A stretch of DNA of 64,000 nt, from assembly GCA_030407085.1 (NCBI GenBank), contig CM059583.1, forward strand, positions 82,236,001-82,300,000, in the 5' to 3' direction. The notes under the pieces are model-generated. The model did no database searches. It saw only the letters and a list, made by a program, of their open reading frames with translations, and was not told the DNA's origin. The position numbers were made by a program, and so were the translations under genes. Below, in pieces: positions 1-11,800 of the stretch (positions are counted from its first letter, which is position 1; each line of letters begins with the position of its first letter). This stretch comes from Trichopria drosophilae (taxonomy: Eukaryota > Arthropoda > Insecta > Hymenoptera > Diapriidae).

Positions 1-1004
1 TTATTCGTGTGAAATAAAAATAGTTAACGGCTTATACCTTCAAATTGCATTAGATGTTAAAATGCCGTAGTATGAAAATTTCAAACATTTAAAATTTATA
101 TTGGTGTAAAATTTTCGAGTCTCGGGTCTCTATTCAAAGCGATAGCTTTTTACCACTTATACCAGCTGTCGCGTCCCGTCGGACAATATTCGTGGTTTGG
201 CTTTTCTTTCATTGAAAGTATATATGATAGAATGTAGCCATATTTGCTTTTTTCATATTTTCAACACTCTCTGTATTTCTTTGGATGCTCAAGCCATAAT
301 ATTTAGTGAGTTGCTTAATTATTGTATCAGTGAACTTGTTTTTTCACCAAGTTTTTGATCTTTTTTTACTTTTTGAAGATGGTTATGCATTCTCTTTTTA
401 ACGTGGTCGACACATTCACTTTTGACAACTGTGAATACGTCACCATAAGTGCACTTCCGATCTTGAAAACATCTCTTTCCCCGAATCGACTTCCATCTTT
501 CCCGCAGAGAATCCATCGTGATTCTTTGTACATTCTTTTTCGTGATCTTTTAATCATGTTTGATATTTTACAGCATGCGTTTTCTCTTTTCAGGACATAC
601 AAGCAGTTCAAAATGTTCAATGTTTATTGATTTTTCTTCTTGAACAGCTTCAAATACTTGAACGACGACTTGGTAGCTTCATGAATATGTTCTACGATTT
701 TCATGTAACTGCTTTGACTAAGCCCAGTACACATGTCTATGAGATTGCAGAATACACTTATACCCTCTCTTGCAGTGCCCAAAAGTCTCATGATAAATGC
801 ATTTCTTCGATTTATTTCGAAGCCGTTGTGAATTAATAAAGGTCCTGAATTTATTTTTGTACGACTGCAGCTGCCCGAAACGACAATTTTACATCCGAGT
901 CCTCTTTGGCCTGATTCTTCAAAGCGTATTTCTTATAAACGTTATAAACGTTTCTCTTGCACTTATAGCAAATCAAAATTGGCGGCAAAGCAGTAAAAAC
1001 ACTC
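1..1004. other. AT-rich stretch, nothing recognised
   Basis: Short reading frames occur on both strands, but none has a recognisable domain, splice context or repeat structure. I see no supported gene here. Confidence 0.5.
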
Positions 1005-1560
1005 ACAATTACCTGTGCAACGGCTTGTTGATATGACCTCTCTCCATTTTACGTTGTTATTCATTCCTATTCGAGGCTGTGAACCGATGTGGGCTCAGGT
1101 TGAATACTGATTTTTCATCTTGTACACCATCTTGGCCTAATTTAAAAACCAGTCCATGCTTTTGCTCTACGAATTCTGACGCGTTGTGCAAACACATTCC
1201 ATTCCCCTGAATTGAATGCTGATGGACAAGTAGTATAAGGGGATCCCCTGTTCGATTACTAATCCTTCTAGCTGTTTCAAGAACTAATCTGTCATGCGTA
1301 GACTCCAGGTTTAAAGGCCTCGTCCTCCAGTTCTTCGGCATAATTCCAATCGTTTTATGGAAGATCTTGGATGTAAATTCCATTGCATACACATTATGGT
1401 CGGTATGCATCGGTCTTCGGACCTTCTCAACGTTCCAGTTTAGTGCTATAAAAGAGTAGAGCACTAATGAAAGAATTAGTATATTCATTACTGCCCCTTT
1501 GTTCTTCCACGTTTGTTTGTACGATCAGATCTCTGCCCTGCAACGGAAAAATACACGTAA
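1005..1560 (-). pseudogene. Decayed R4/Dong-like LINE fragment
   Basis: The minus-strand frame at 1057-1488 aligns with roughly residues 722-865 of the intact R4-type ORF at 9068-12484. Shared landmarks include VLYSF.AL.WNV, HDRLVLETA, NRT.DPL..LVHQH.IQG and GLVF..G..G. This is the region between the reverse transcriptase and the C-terminal zinc knuckle. Similarity runs on in other frames to about 1005 (a GHINKPLH-like patch) and to about 1560. Stops and frameshifts interrupt it, so it is a dead copy from the same or a sister family. No poly(A) tail or target duplication was found. Confidence 0.75.
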
Positions 1561-3060
1561 CTGACGTTTTTCATAATTTTTTTTAAAATTTGTTAAGGCC
1601 TTACCTCTCAATTCTCGATTCCTGCACCATACACACAGATATATTTTAAGCAGAGACTGCCAAACCCGGGAAGTAATAATTACCGCGCGGACTTTGACAA
1701 TTTTAAAATGGCGATTAAAATACGAAATCATTTAAAAAAAAACAGAACATTTTTATGAACAGATTCACTTTTATTACACCTTTAAGATTATTTAATCATA
1801 ATTTCCAGACGATTTAGTTGTTAATAATTGACTATAATGATTTGTAAACATTCTTAAAAGATATAAAAATCCGTACTTTTTTTAGCCTATTACTTCCGCA
1901 TCGAAAACGATGCAGAATTCACTAAAAATGCACTGAATCTTTTTTTTTCTGTAGAGAATGGAATTTCCTACAAAAATGTCAGTTGGTGCTACTGTCGAAT
2001 GTTAATAGGTTAGTTGCGAGCAATGACGGAATATGCAATATATACAATAGAGTTTCTAGAATGTTCCTCGGTAACTTACAAACCCAAAATTCCAGCGTTA
2101 TTTGAGGCTAACCTAAGTTAGCCACAGTGAGCATTACGAGCCTCTTAAAGTTATCAAGTAAACGTTTTGAATGGTAACAATAATTTTATTATTGCTTTTA
2201 AATTATTATGAAAATAGAAACCTGAAATCACATTTGAATGTTTTGATTAATTTTTGAAAGTTCAAATTAATTAAATGGTGTGATTAATTATGCTTTGAAT
2301 TAAAATAAATTATTGACTTATTTTGAGCATCTTTAATAGTAAATAAACAAGTAAAATTCTTGGTATTGACTGCTTCTCTTATTCAATAATATAATAAACT
2401 TTTCTTGCAATATATACTCCCGTTGTAAATTTAGTTTTTCGCGTTGCGTTCATATTAGGACGACGCATATTTATTTTCTTTTATTCCTTTGTTTACATTT
2501 TGTACAAGTGCCGTCGATACCAAGAAATTTTACTTGTTTATTTATTTAAAACGTAGCGGCAAAGAAATTTTCTATTGTTCTCTATATGAGAATTTATATA
2601 TATATAATCTTTAATAGTATACTAACTTTTGGAATTAATTCCACCCTGACCATCACTTCGACAACAAAATTACACTGTACTTTTTCATCAAATGTTCACG
2701 TTTAAGACCCCGTATAGCTCAGAGAAATGTAATAAACAAATTTGTTCCGTTTCTAAATGTCTTTAGATGCACATAATCATCTATAATAAGTTTATTCGCT
2801 TCTTACCAGACTTTTATAAATAAAGTTCCATGCATGGTGTAGAGAATAGCAAAATATTCCTTTTACTTGGAACCAGGTTATAAAAATATTAGTGTACCAT
2901 AATTTCGTACAATAGTAATTAAGTTAAAGCTGAGTCGTCATGGTAATGAATTTTATCACTTCTGCGATCAATAAAAGTGTTGTCATTTGTTAATTGTTCA
3001 TTTGTTAATAAAAACTATTGTCCATGTAACAAATGCAACATCGTTGATAGTAATGAATGT
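1561..3060. other. AT-rich intergenic or intronic DNA
   Basis: No coding frame is supported. Apart from the inverted repeat listed separately at 2339-2546, nothing was recognised. It could be intron or intergenic DNA upstream of the TopBP1-like exons. Confidence 0.4.
2339..2546. repeat. MITE-like inverted repeat, 208 bp
   Basis: The left arm begins TAAATAAACAAGTAAAAT and continues TCTTGGTAT. The right arm is its reverse complement at about 2517-2546, with one indel. Similarity continues a few bases inward (GGTATYGAC). The arms enclose about 150 bp of non-coding DNA. This is the shape of a small non-autonomous DNA element, but no clear target duplication was seen. Confidence 0.5.
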
Positions 3061-3061
3061 T

Positions 3062-3790
3062 ACAATTTTGTAACCTCCACAACGCAGGGCCGTAGTTCTC
3101 TTTATTGTTTGTCTTAAATTTAAGGGCCGGGGCACTTTTAGTTTAAGTTGCGTCCCTGCGGTTTTCGGGTAGGACTGAGCGAAGGTCTAGCACGTTATTC
3201 ATTGTGGTGCGCATGTCCGATTCCAGAGAGAGGGCATGATGTCTCCACATCGAGAGAGGAGATCGGAGTCGACCTGTTCGAGGAACATCCAGAGACGAGC
3301 AGTTCTCGTCTAACTCCTCGATGAGAGGTGTCTAGCCTGAACCCTCTTCCTAAAAGTCTGGCCCTGGACTCCCGCTGAGGGATCCTGGCACGGCTTTCCA
3401 AGGTTCACGTCTAGCTACTCGCTGAGAGGTAACTAGCTTGAACGCTCTCCTCAAAAGTCTCGCCCAGGACTCCCGCTGAGGGATCCTGGCACGGCTTCCA
3501 TAGGTCCTCGCACTAGGTCTCCTCGCTGAGAGGAACTTGGGCGATCTCTCCGTTACTTACGTTGTACCAGTAGTTTTGATTACTTTATTTCTTTCTCTTT
3601 ATTTTTTTAGTTAGGCAGTAGCACGGTTCCGGACCCCGCTGAGGGCAACGGCAGTACGAACAGTATTTATTTTACGGTAGCGCGATCGCTGAGGCGATCC
3701 CGTCGTACTAATCCTCACTGTCCGCATTTATTCATATGCTGCAAATCCGGACTTGCCAATATTTCGTACTAATAAAATATAATTTTTCTT
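3062..3790. repeat. GC-rich block with ~101-bp direct repeat
   Basis: This block is much richer in GC than its surroundings. A unit containing ACTCCCGCTGAGGGATCCTG occurs at 3368 and again at 3469, preceded in both cases by a related TAGCYTGAAC...AAAAGTCT segment, so the period is about 101 bp. The core GCTGAGGG or CGCTGAGAGG recurs about seven times, often flanked by self-complementary bases that could form small hairpins. No protein is supported. It may be part of an LTR or UTR of a mobile element. Confidence 0.45.
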
Positions 3791-3946
3791 TTCAGGTTCC
3801 GCGTATCAAAACTCTCGCGATACGTAGATTTAGAAAACACGTGTTAAAGGTTAAGGTCAAGGTCATTATTAAATAAATATTCCCATTTTGTAAATAAACG
3901 GCTTCGATTCTTATTTTTACGAGACCTTTCCTTGTGTCGTCTGTGT

Positions 3947-6507
3947 TTTTTTTTTCCCCTACGCGACGATGGAAAGCTCTACCAGCCTTCTCTGCCGGCC
4001 GGTGCCAGCAGAAGTGCGGAGCTCTCATCCGCTAAAACCACCGCCGCATAAGGCTGTTTTGTCCTTCCCTGGGAACCGCCTTAAGGCATTACTTCAAGGA
4101 AGGCAGCCTAAGCCCCGAGAGGCTGTTCGCCGATATCATGGCAGATGACGGATAGGTGATGGTATTTCTATCCATCCCTCCTCGTTTTTGCGGATAGCAC
4201 TCAGCTTCTCCACGATGGACGTGGCGAGTTGGACCACTGCGTCCCATCCTTCCTGTGAGAGGGGCAGGACCCTACCCAATCGCTCGGGTGTTATTGGGTC
4301 TTCTCCAAATTTGTGCAGCGGTTTCCGCTCCTCTGCGAACCGTGGACAGTGGAAGATGGCGTGTTCCACATCCTCGTCCACGCCAGGGCACACCGGGCAC
4401 TCCGCGTTTTCGTACACGCGGATTCGATGGAGGTAGCTGCGGAAACAGCCGTGCCCAGTAAGTACCTGGGTCAGATGGAATGTGACGAATCCGTGGTCTC
4501 TGCCTGTCCACTTCGCCACATTCGGGATGAGACGGTGGGTCCAGCGCCCTTTGGCTGCTGAGTCCCATCGTTGCTGCCACTCGGCAAGTAGTCTTTCGGA
4601 CCATTTGCTTTGGCCTCCCGAGACATTTGCCAATTCTTGGCCTACACTCCTAACTTCACGGTACTTTTCAGCCCTCTCAGCTGCCATTAGATCTAAGGGG
4701 GGGAATCCCGAGATTACTGAGAGGGCAATGTCGGACACGGTACGATACGCTCGGGCCACTCTTAGCGCTACTGTCCTGCAGGCCCGTCGGCAAGTGGCTC
4801 CATAGCTTTTCTTGCTCGCAATGGCGTTCGCCCAGACGGGGGCTCCGTAAAGAATTACAGAGCTCACCACTGAAGCAAGGAGGGATCGACGGTATTGTTT
4901 TGGTCCCCCTATATTGGGCATAATATACCCCAGCACGCGAGCCACTTTTAGCGCTTTTGTGCCTGCATACTGCAGATGGTCTTTGAACGACAATCGCGCG
5001 TCGAGCATAACACCAAGGTATTTAATGGTGTCTTTCGTTCTGATCCCCTTATCCTCGACCGTGAAGGTAGCGTACATTCTCTTCTTAGTACGAGAGATGG
5101 GCACCGCCTCCGTTTTCTCAGCCGCCAGGCAGAGTCCGTGGTTTCTCAACCAGCTAGCTACCACCTCAATAGCGTCATCTCCGAGGTATTGGACCTCCTC
5201 TATGGTTTTTGTGACGACGATAAGTGCAACGTCGTCGGCATAGGCTACCATAGTCACCCCTTCTGGAAGTGATTGTTTGAACAATCCGTCATACATGACG
5301 TTCCAGAGCAAGGGACCTAGGACCGAACCCTGCGGCACGCCTCCTGTGATGTTGTGGGAGCGCCTGCCGTCATCGGTGTCATAAAACAGGGTCCGGGCTG
5401 ACAGGTAGCTAGAGATGACCCTTCTAAGGTAAATTGGTACCTTGAGTTCTTCTAAGGCTAGCATGATGCAATCCCATCGGGCCGAGTTAAAGGCGTTCTT
5501 GATATCAAGCGTGATGATGGCACACATTCGCTTGGTATTCCGACTGCCACTGATGGCGTTAGCGGCCAACGTGTTCACCCGGTCGACTGCATCAATGGTT
5601 GAGCGACCCTTCCTGAAGCCGAACTGATTGTCGGAAAGACCTCCAACTTTATCGATGGCTGCTTCGAGCCTGGCACATATTATCCGCTCGTACAGCTTCC
5701 CTAGAATGTCGAGCATACAAAGTGGTCGGTGTGCAGATGGTTCGTTCAAGGGTTTAAAACCCTTGTACAGCAGCACCAACCTTTGTTGCTTCCATTGCAC
5801 CGGGAAGCATCCATCTTTTAGACATGCGGTAAATGTTTCCAGGAAGATACCTGGGACATCCAGCGCTGCGCTCTTAACCGCCAGACCCGGGATTCCATCT
5901 ATTTCCGGAGCTTTGCGTGCAGATATCCTCTTAGCAGCCATCCTCAATTCGGTTTCAGTGACGGCTGGTGGCTCGACTGCACCAGGTTCTGCCAGCAGAC
6001 CAGTACCAGTGGATCGTTCCTGTTGTTCTGGGAACAGATGGTGGATTACTCTGTGGAGGAAGTGTGGGCAAGATGGAGCATTCATTCCCTCGGGCTTGAT
6101 TTTCCTCATGACCGTTTTATACGGACGGCCCCAAGGGTCCCGGTCTACCTCCTCGCAGAATTCCTGCCAGCACTTTTTTTCGCGATCTTAATGGCAGCTT
6201 TAAGCTTCTTCCTCTTTTCTTCGTAGTCCGCCGTTAGTTGTTGGTACTGCGGTTTATGAAGAGCTCTCTGGTGCAGTCTCCTGGCTCTAAGGCACTCTCG
6301 CCGGATAGTTGCGATGTCCTCGTTCCACCAGTATACTGGCGGTCTGCCGCGAGGATTTGATTTTGCGGCCATTGAGACATCGCAAGCTGATGATATGGCC
6401 TGAGAGAGGCTTTGAGCCCTTTCTTCCGATGTTCCCTCCAACACTGTATTCTCGAGTGAGCAGATAAACATCTCAGGATCTAATGTAGACGGTGCCCATA
6501 TCTCGTC
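3947..6507 (-). mobile_element. 5'-truncated R1-clade LINE
   Basis: The element reads on the minus strand. A run of Ts at 3947-3955 is its poly(A) tail, and its 5' end is cut off inside ORF2 at about 6507. The 13-base sequence GTGTCGTCTGTGT stands on both sides (3934-3946 and 6508-6520), which is a target-site duplication. The right copy runs straight into a (TG)n tract, so insertion happened at the microsatellite border. Some R1-clade families (Waldo, Mino) are known to favour AC repeats. Whether this one does is inference. About 180 bp of 3' UTR follows the stop codon. Confidence 0.85.
4136..6471 (-). pseudogene. R1-type ORF2 (RT, RNA-binding C terminus)
   Basis: The main frame at 4136-6109 encodes 657 residues with a full reverse transcriptase. 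Motif A is LDIKNAFNSARW (Asp about 202), followed by GGVPQGSVLGPLLW and the catalytic YADD at about 290-293. A CCHC zinc knuckle (CPVC...H...C) lies near the C terminus, as in R1-clade ORF2. The upstream frame at 6145-6471 carries the linker RPPVYWWNEDI and is joined by a single frameshift at an eight-A run near 6172-6181. The APE endonuclease and ORF1 are missing through 5' truncation. RT residues look intact, so the copy is young but dead. Confidence 0.88.
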
Positions 6508-6512
6508 GTGTC

Positions 6513-6575
<63 letters not shown>

Positions 6576-6644
6576 CGTGCGTGTGTGTGTGTGTGTGTGC
6601 GTGTGTGCGTGTGTGTGTGCGTGCGTGTGTGTGTGCGTGTGTGC

Positions 6645-6729
<85 letters not shown>
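6508..6729. repeat. (TG)n microsatellite with CG interruptions
   Basis: About 220 bp of TG dinucleotides, interrupted in the middle by GCGTGCGTG steps and pure towards the right. Long Cys/Val frames across it are artefacts of the repeat. It abuts the right target duplication of the R1-clade LINE. Confidence 0.97.
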
Positions 6730-6731
<2 letters not shown>

Positions 6732-8272
6732 AATTTAAATATTCATTCGCATTCGCATTTTCGGGTACATTTTCAAATACATTACTATTTTAGATATAAT
6801 AAACCTATACCTATCGTTTTCCGTACTTAAGAACAGCGATTGAAAAGTAAAACAAATGAAAGTTTTGACAGGTCTATTCTACATGTCTGTATATCTATAG
6901 CGCTACTTTACCGCACGCAAAACTTCATTACCGCACGCAAATTTTCTTTACCACACGCTAAATTATAAGATCAGTAAAGTGTGGGAAAGTGGCACTTTGC
7001 ACACGCAAATACGTGCGCAAAATCGAACTTTGCGCACTATAATAGGAAAAATATCTAAATTGATTATTAATTTTTCCTGAATAGAGAGTTATCACGACCC
7101 AGAATAAAATATTAAAACCATTGAATGATTTTTTGATAATAATTGTTCATTGATATTATTTAAAATCTAATTTGCGATGATATCTTTTGAATTTCAATTC
7201 ACTCCATCAACTTTGAATCTTCAATTTTTAATTTTTCAGTATAAAATGTACACATAATATTTTTCCAGGTCACCCATGCAACAATTATTTGGCGCATTTA
7301 TTACCTATAAAATCATATTTTATTTTATAGTTTAATTAATATTCTATCCGTTGTTAATTCGAATGCTTTTTTCCCATATTTTATCTCACGTTAGATGCTC
7401 GTTGCATGTTAGGCATTTCGAATCCCATCGATATAGTCGCTTTCGGACGTCACGGTTCCCGCCGGAAAACCAAACCGCGCAGCTTATCGACGATGCGGAT
7501 ATATTTTCTTCAAATTCGTTCTCGGTATTCGCCATAACAATGCTACGTTCGCGACAATCGCCAAGATCTTGTCCCATTGGTTAATGTCAATGCTGAATAT
7601 CTTAAAAAAGTTAGTTTGAAATAATTTTTTACAATATACGTCGCGGTCTAGAATTTGACGCTCTACCTGCTGGTAAACGGGGTTCAACAGCTGGTCATAC
7701 ACGGTGTACATAACAATTTTTTTCTTATATACTTCCTTAATCATTATAATTTTTGACGCTGGATTATCGTTTATGAAGTAATATTATTCATGTAATTTTA
7801 TATTCTCATAAGTAATTGCTTAACGCGTTACAAACTCTTAACCCTTTACGGCCAATTGGGACTACCTTTTTCCAAATAATATTTGGTGAATGTGAAGTAG
7901 TTTTTATTCGATTTACATGCTTTTTTTGTTATTACATGTTCATGGGATGTTAAAATGTGAAAATGTGATCTAAAATGATACTCTGGAAGCGGACTGGTCC
8001 CAGTAGGGTTTTTGGATCACTGATAACGATGAACGGGTTGGTTAGGATGCATCACCTCGGGTTCAAGGTCAATGGGAGAGAAAACCGTTGAAAAAAAAAA
8101 TTCATGAGTATGTTTTTGAGGTCCCCGAATCCGACCCGTAGTTCGTTTGAATCTACCACCTATACTAGACGTCATTCATGATCTGGTTTAAGTCAATTCA
8201 GTTACAGTCAGTCAATTGCAGAAACTATAACCCGACCAGTTAACGCAAGACATAAACTCCCATTAAACCCCC
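6730..8272. other. AT-rich DNA, one short tandem repeat
   Basis: No supported gene. A 20-bp unit (TTTACCGCACGCAAAACTTC and variants) is repeated three times at 6907-6966, followed by related short GCGCAAA motifs. The rest shows nothing recognisable. Confidence 0.5.
6907..6966. repeat. 20-bp tandem repeat, 3 copies
   Basis: Three adjacent units begin at 6907, 6927 and 6947, each of the form NTTACCRCACGCWAAANTTN. Only a few bases differ between units. Confidence 0.75.
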
Positions 8273-8355
8273 GCTATTTAAAGCAAGGAATTGTTCCCCG
8301 GCTATTTAAAGCAAGGAATTGTTCCCCGGCTATTTAAAGCAAGGAATTGTTTCCG
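8273..8355. repeat. 28-bp tandem repeat, 3 copies
   Basis: Units start at 8273, 8301 and 8329. Each begins GCTATTTAAAGCAAGGAATT, and the copies are nearly identical. The third ends in TTTCCGG rather than TTCCCCGG. Confidence 0.9.
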
Positions 8356-8385
8356 GTTAGTTAACGAAATTATTTTTAAAAAAGT

Positions 8386-8635
8386 TATGGACTTTCAAAA
8401 TTTACGTGCCTCCGGGATACTCTTGATCGATTTTATCATCGAAAGAAGTTTGAAAATGAAAGTCTTCCAAGTAGTAGGTTAATATACTTTGAAATTTTGA
8501 AAGTCCATACATTTTGGTAAAATAATTTCTACCAGTTTTTGCTAATAGAGGGGGTTGATATACTTGTAAATAAGCTATTATTAAAACCACTACGCTACAG
8601 TGAAGTCAGAAGACATTCATTTTCAAACTTCTTTC
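8386..8635. repeat. Two overlapping inverted repeats
   Basis: TATGGACTTTCAAAATTT at 8386-8403 recurs inverted at 8492-8509. GAAAGAAGTTTGAAAATGAA at 8441-8460 recurs inverted at 8616-8635. The two pairs interlock rather than nest, which suggests two overlapping MITE-like insertions or rearrangement of one. Confidence 0.6.
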
Positions 8636-8778
8636 GGAGGTAGGTGATTGCAGTGTCGGTACTGAATTCAATTCAACGCACAAAAAAACTGTCTAAACGG
8701 GGAATCGAAACCAGAAATTTTGGATACGTTCAAGTTTCGAAACAAAGTGTATGCCTTAGACGTCGTAACCATCATGTC

Positions 8779-8779
<1 letters not shown>

Positions 8780-8813
<34 letters not shown>

Positions 8814-11800
8814 ACGGAGGGGGGAAATGCATTAGGCACCATAGGGGGTTGAAGATGTTGTGTAACCCCCCGTGTGTCGGACTCCCTCACCTTTGATGTT
8901 AACGGCAAGGTTTACCGACTAAAACCCTAACCTCCCTTGGCCCTCCAGAATCCACGTGTGCAGTCTGCAGTAGAAAAGTGGCTCCGATATCCATCTCCTC
9001 CGCTGCAGACTGCACCGGGCCATTTCGTTTGCAACTGTAACCACTCCCTCTACCATTGGGTAAGTGGTTACAGGATCTCGTGTGACCTCAGTAGACGGAG
9101 AGATCCCAGTAGCACTGCTTTCTGCATTCGGCCTGCGATGGAATTTGCATGTTCTCGACAGGCCGGAATGCTTTTGATGTTTTGGAGGAAAGTTGGTCTC
9201 ATTCCTCCCAGCACTCCAATTATCAGCACGACGAGCTTGATTTTGAATCCTCGATACAGCCTGCGAATCTCGAACAGGAGTTCCTGATATTTCATCCGTT
9301 TTTCGTCCTCTTTGCTGACTATATTTGTTTCTGCTGGTGCAGAAAACTCGATGACGAAGATGGATTTGTCATCGAAGTCAACAAGGACGATGTCAGGCTT
9401 ATTGGCTGATATTTGCCTGCTCGTCGGGAATGAGTAATTCCAGTATATTCGGCAAGACTCATTCCCGACTACGGATTCAATATCAGTGGGGACGTACGGC
9501 AAAACTGGGGTTGCATCAATACCATAAGTGCTGCGAAGATGGTAATACAGCACTCGAAGAGCCGCATTGTGACGTTCGATGTATGCTGAAACTGCATATA
9601 TTGGACATGCTGCCAAAAGATGCATTAGTGTCTCAGCATGACATCTACACAATCTACAAAGCGTACTCTGTACCGCCTGGTGTAAGATGTTCTTGCGGTA
9701 CGCTAAGGTATTGATGACCCCATCCTGGCACGCGAAGATAAAACCCTCGGTCTCGGATTTCAAGCCGGCTGATCTTAAGAAGGAGAAGGTCATCTCTGCC
9801 AACAAGCCAAGTTGTTGGACATTTCGAAAGAATTGTCCATGCAACGGCTTGTCGATATGCCTTCCCTCCAACATACGGAGTTGTTCCTTCCGTATGTTAG
9901 CCCTGAGACGCACTGGGCACAGATTGATGACTGATTCAGCCTCCTGTGCACCACTACGTCCCACGTTGAAAACCAGACCGAGGTTTCGCGCCGCTCGTTC
10001 CGCCGCGTTGTACAAAAACGCCCCCTTCCCCTGAATTTCATGCTGATGTACTAGCATCATCAGGGGATCCTCCGTTCGATTAATCACGTCGCAAGCTGTT
10101 TCGAGGACCAATCGGTCATGCATACACTCCAGGCTTAAAAGGCCACGACCTCCCATATTTCGGGGCAAATACAGACGTTCCACGGAAGATCTTGGATGCA
10201 AACTGCGTTGCATACAAATCATCTTCCGTGTGCTTCGGTCAAGATCCCTTAGCTCGTCAACGTTCCACTTCAGTGCTCCAAAAGAATAGAGCACTGGTGA
10301 TACGGCCAACATATTCGTGGCTGCCACCTTATTTCTCCCGGTCAATTCTGATGACCAGATCTTACGGAGAATGCGCCGGTATTTCTTAATGATGGTGGTT
10401 TTAGCAGCCTGCACATCCTGGACATGCCTTTGAGGTATGCCCAGGTATGTGTAGGCTTCTTCGGCGCTAAGGTGACGGATGACATTTCCGTTGACGAGCT
10501 CCATATCGTTGTTATGGGGGCCTGACCTTCCTCTGTGCAAATGAACGACTGCACACTTGTCCAATCCGAATTCCATACCGATATCTCTCGAGTATGTGAG
10601 GGCGATGTTCAGAGATCGATGTAATTGATCTTCGCCTGATGCGTATAATTTAAGATCATCCATATAGAAAAGATGGGTGATCTTATGTACACGTTCACCA
10701 GGCGGTCCACACATGTACCCTTGAGATTTCCGGAGAACAACGGATAGAGGCAATAGTGAGATGCAGAAGAGCAGAGGACTCAGAGAATCTCCCTGATAGA
10801 CACCTCTTTGGAATTGAACCAGTCTAGACATGGTTCGACGCTTGCCCGATGTCATGACAAAGCGTGTTTTCCAAAGAGGCATCAGGTCTTCTACAATTCT
10901 CACTATGTTTGGGTGGACATGAAGGCGTTTGAGCAACAAGCTTAAAAGCTCGTGCGATGTTGAGTCATACGCCTTCATGTAATCCAGCCAGGCTATCGAC
11001 AGGTTACGCTTGTACTGGACTGCGTCCTGACAAACACACCTGTCGATAAGCAAGTTGTCCTTGCAGCCGGATACACCCATTTTGCAGCCTCGTTGTTCTA
11101 CTATCCGTTGCCACACCGGTTTCACGGATTTCTCAATACGTTCGTTCAAGATGTTAGTGAACAATTTGTATAACGTATTGAGACACGTGATCGGTCTATG
11201 GTTTCTCGGATCGGACAAGTCTCCCGATTTTGGAATCAGTGTCGTTCGGCCCTCCACCAGCCAGTGCGGAATGGGTTGGTCTCCATTTATATAAGAGGTG
11301 AATATTCGGGCTAGGTGTTGATGGACAGAAGTGAACTTCTTCCACCAATAGTTGTTAATTCCATCCCAGCCCGGCGAGGAGAAATTCCTCGCTCCTGAGA
11401 TGGCATTTTTCACCTCTAACGCACTGACGGGTGGGCAATCTTCACTTTGTTGTGTGACTTCGTCGCACAACTCGGTGAAGATTTCAATACCTGGAGTGTC
11501 TGCATTAAGCCTAGATGTTTTCTCGTAGATGCTCCCCCAGAATTCCTCAACTGCGGTTATCGACGGAAACTCGCTTGAGGCTGCGATACGATGTTTGAAG
11601 AGGTTGGAAGGATTCGTCCAAAATATTGCATTTTGTCGAATTCCATCCTCCCGTCTTTGCAGCCTCTTTTTGGCATCCGCCAAAACCCGAATTTTATCAG
11701 CCAAACGTTGCTTGATGTTGAGCAACTTCAGCTTGTTCAGTGTGTGATAGTACGTCCGCAGTTGTTGTGCGAACTTCTTGACTTTAGCCGTAAATGAACG

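Noticed and set aside
319..1036. Several short overlapping frames at the left edge
   Set aside because: They overlap on both strands without recognisable motifs.
6492..6830. Long Cys/Val-rich reading frames
   Set aside because: Produced by the (TG)n microsatellite.
8690..8780. tRNA-Leu-like sequence on the minus strand next to the R4/Dong-type 3' end
   Set aside because: There are A-box (GGTTACGACGTCTAAGGC) and B-box (GTTTCGATTCC) resemblances, but the T and acceptor stems do not pair. At most it is a tRNA-derived relic.
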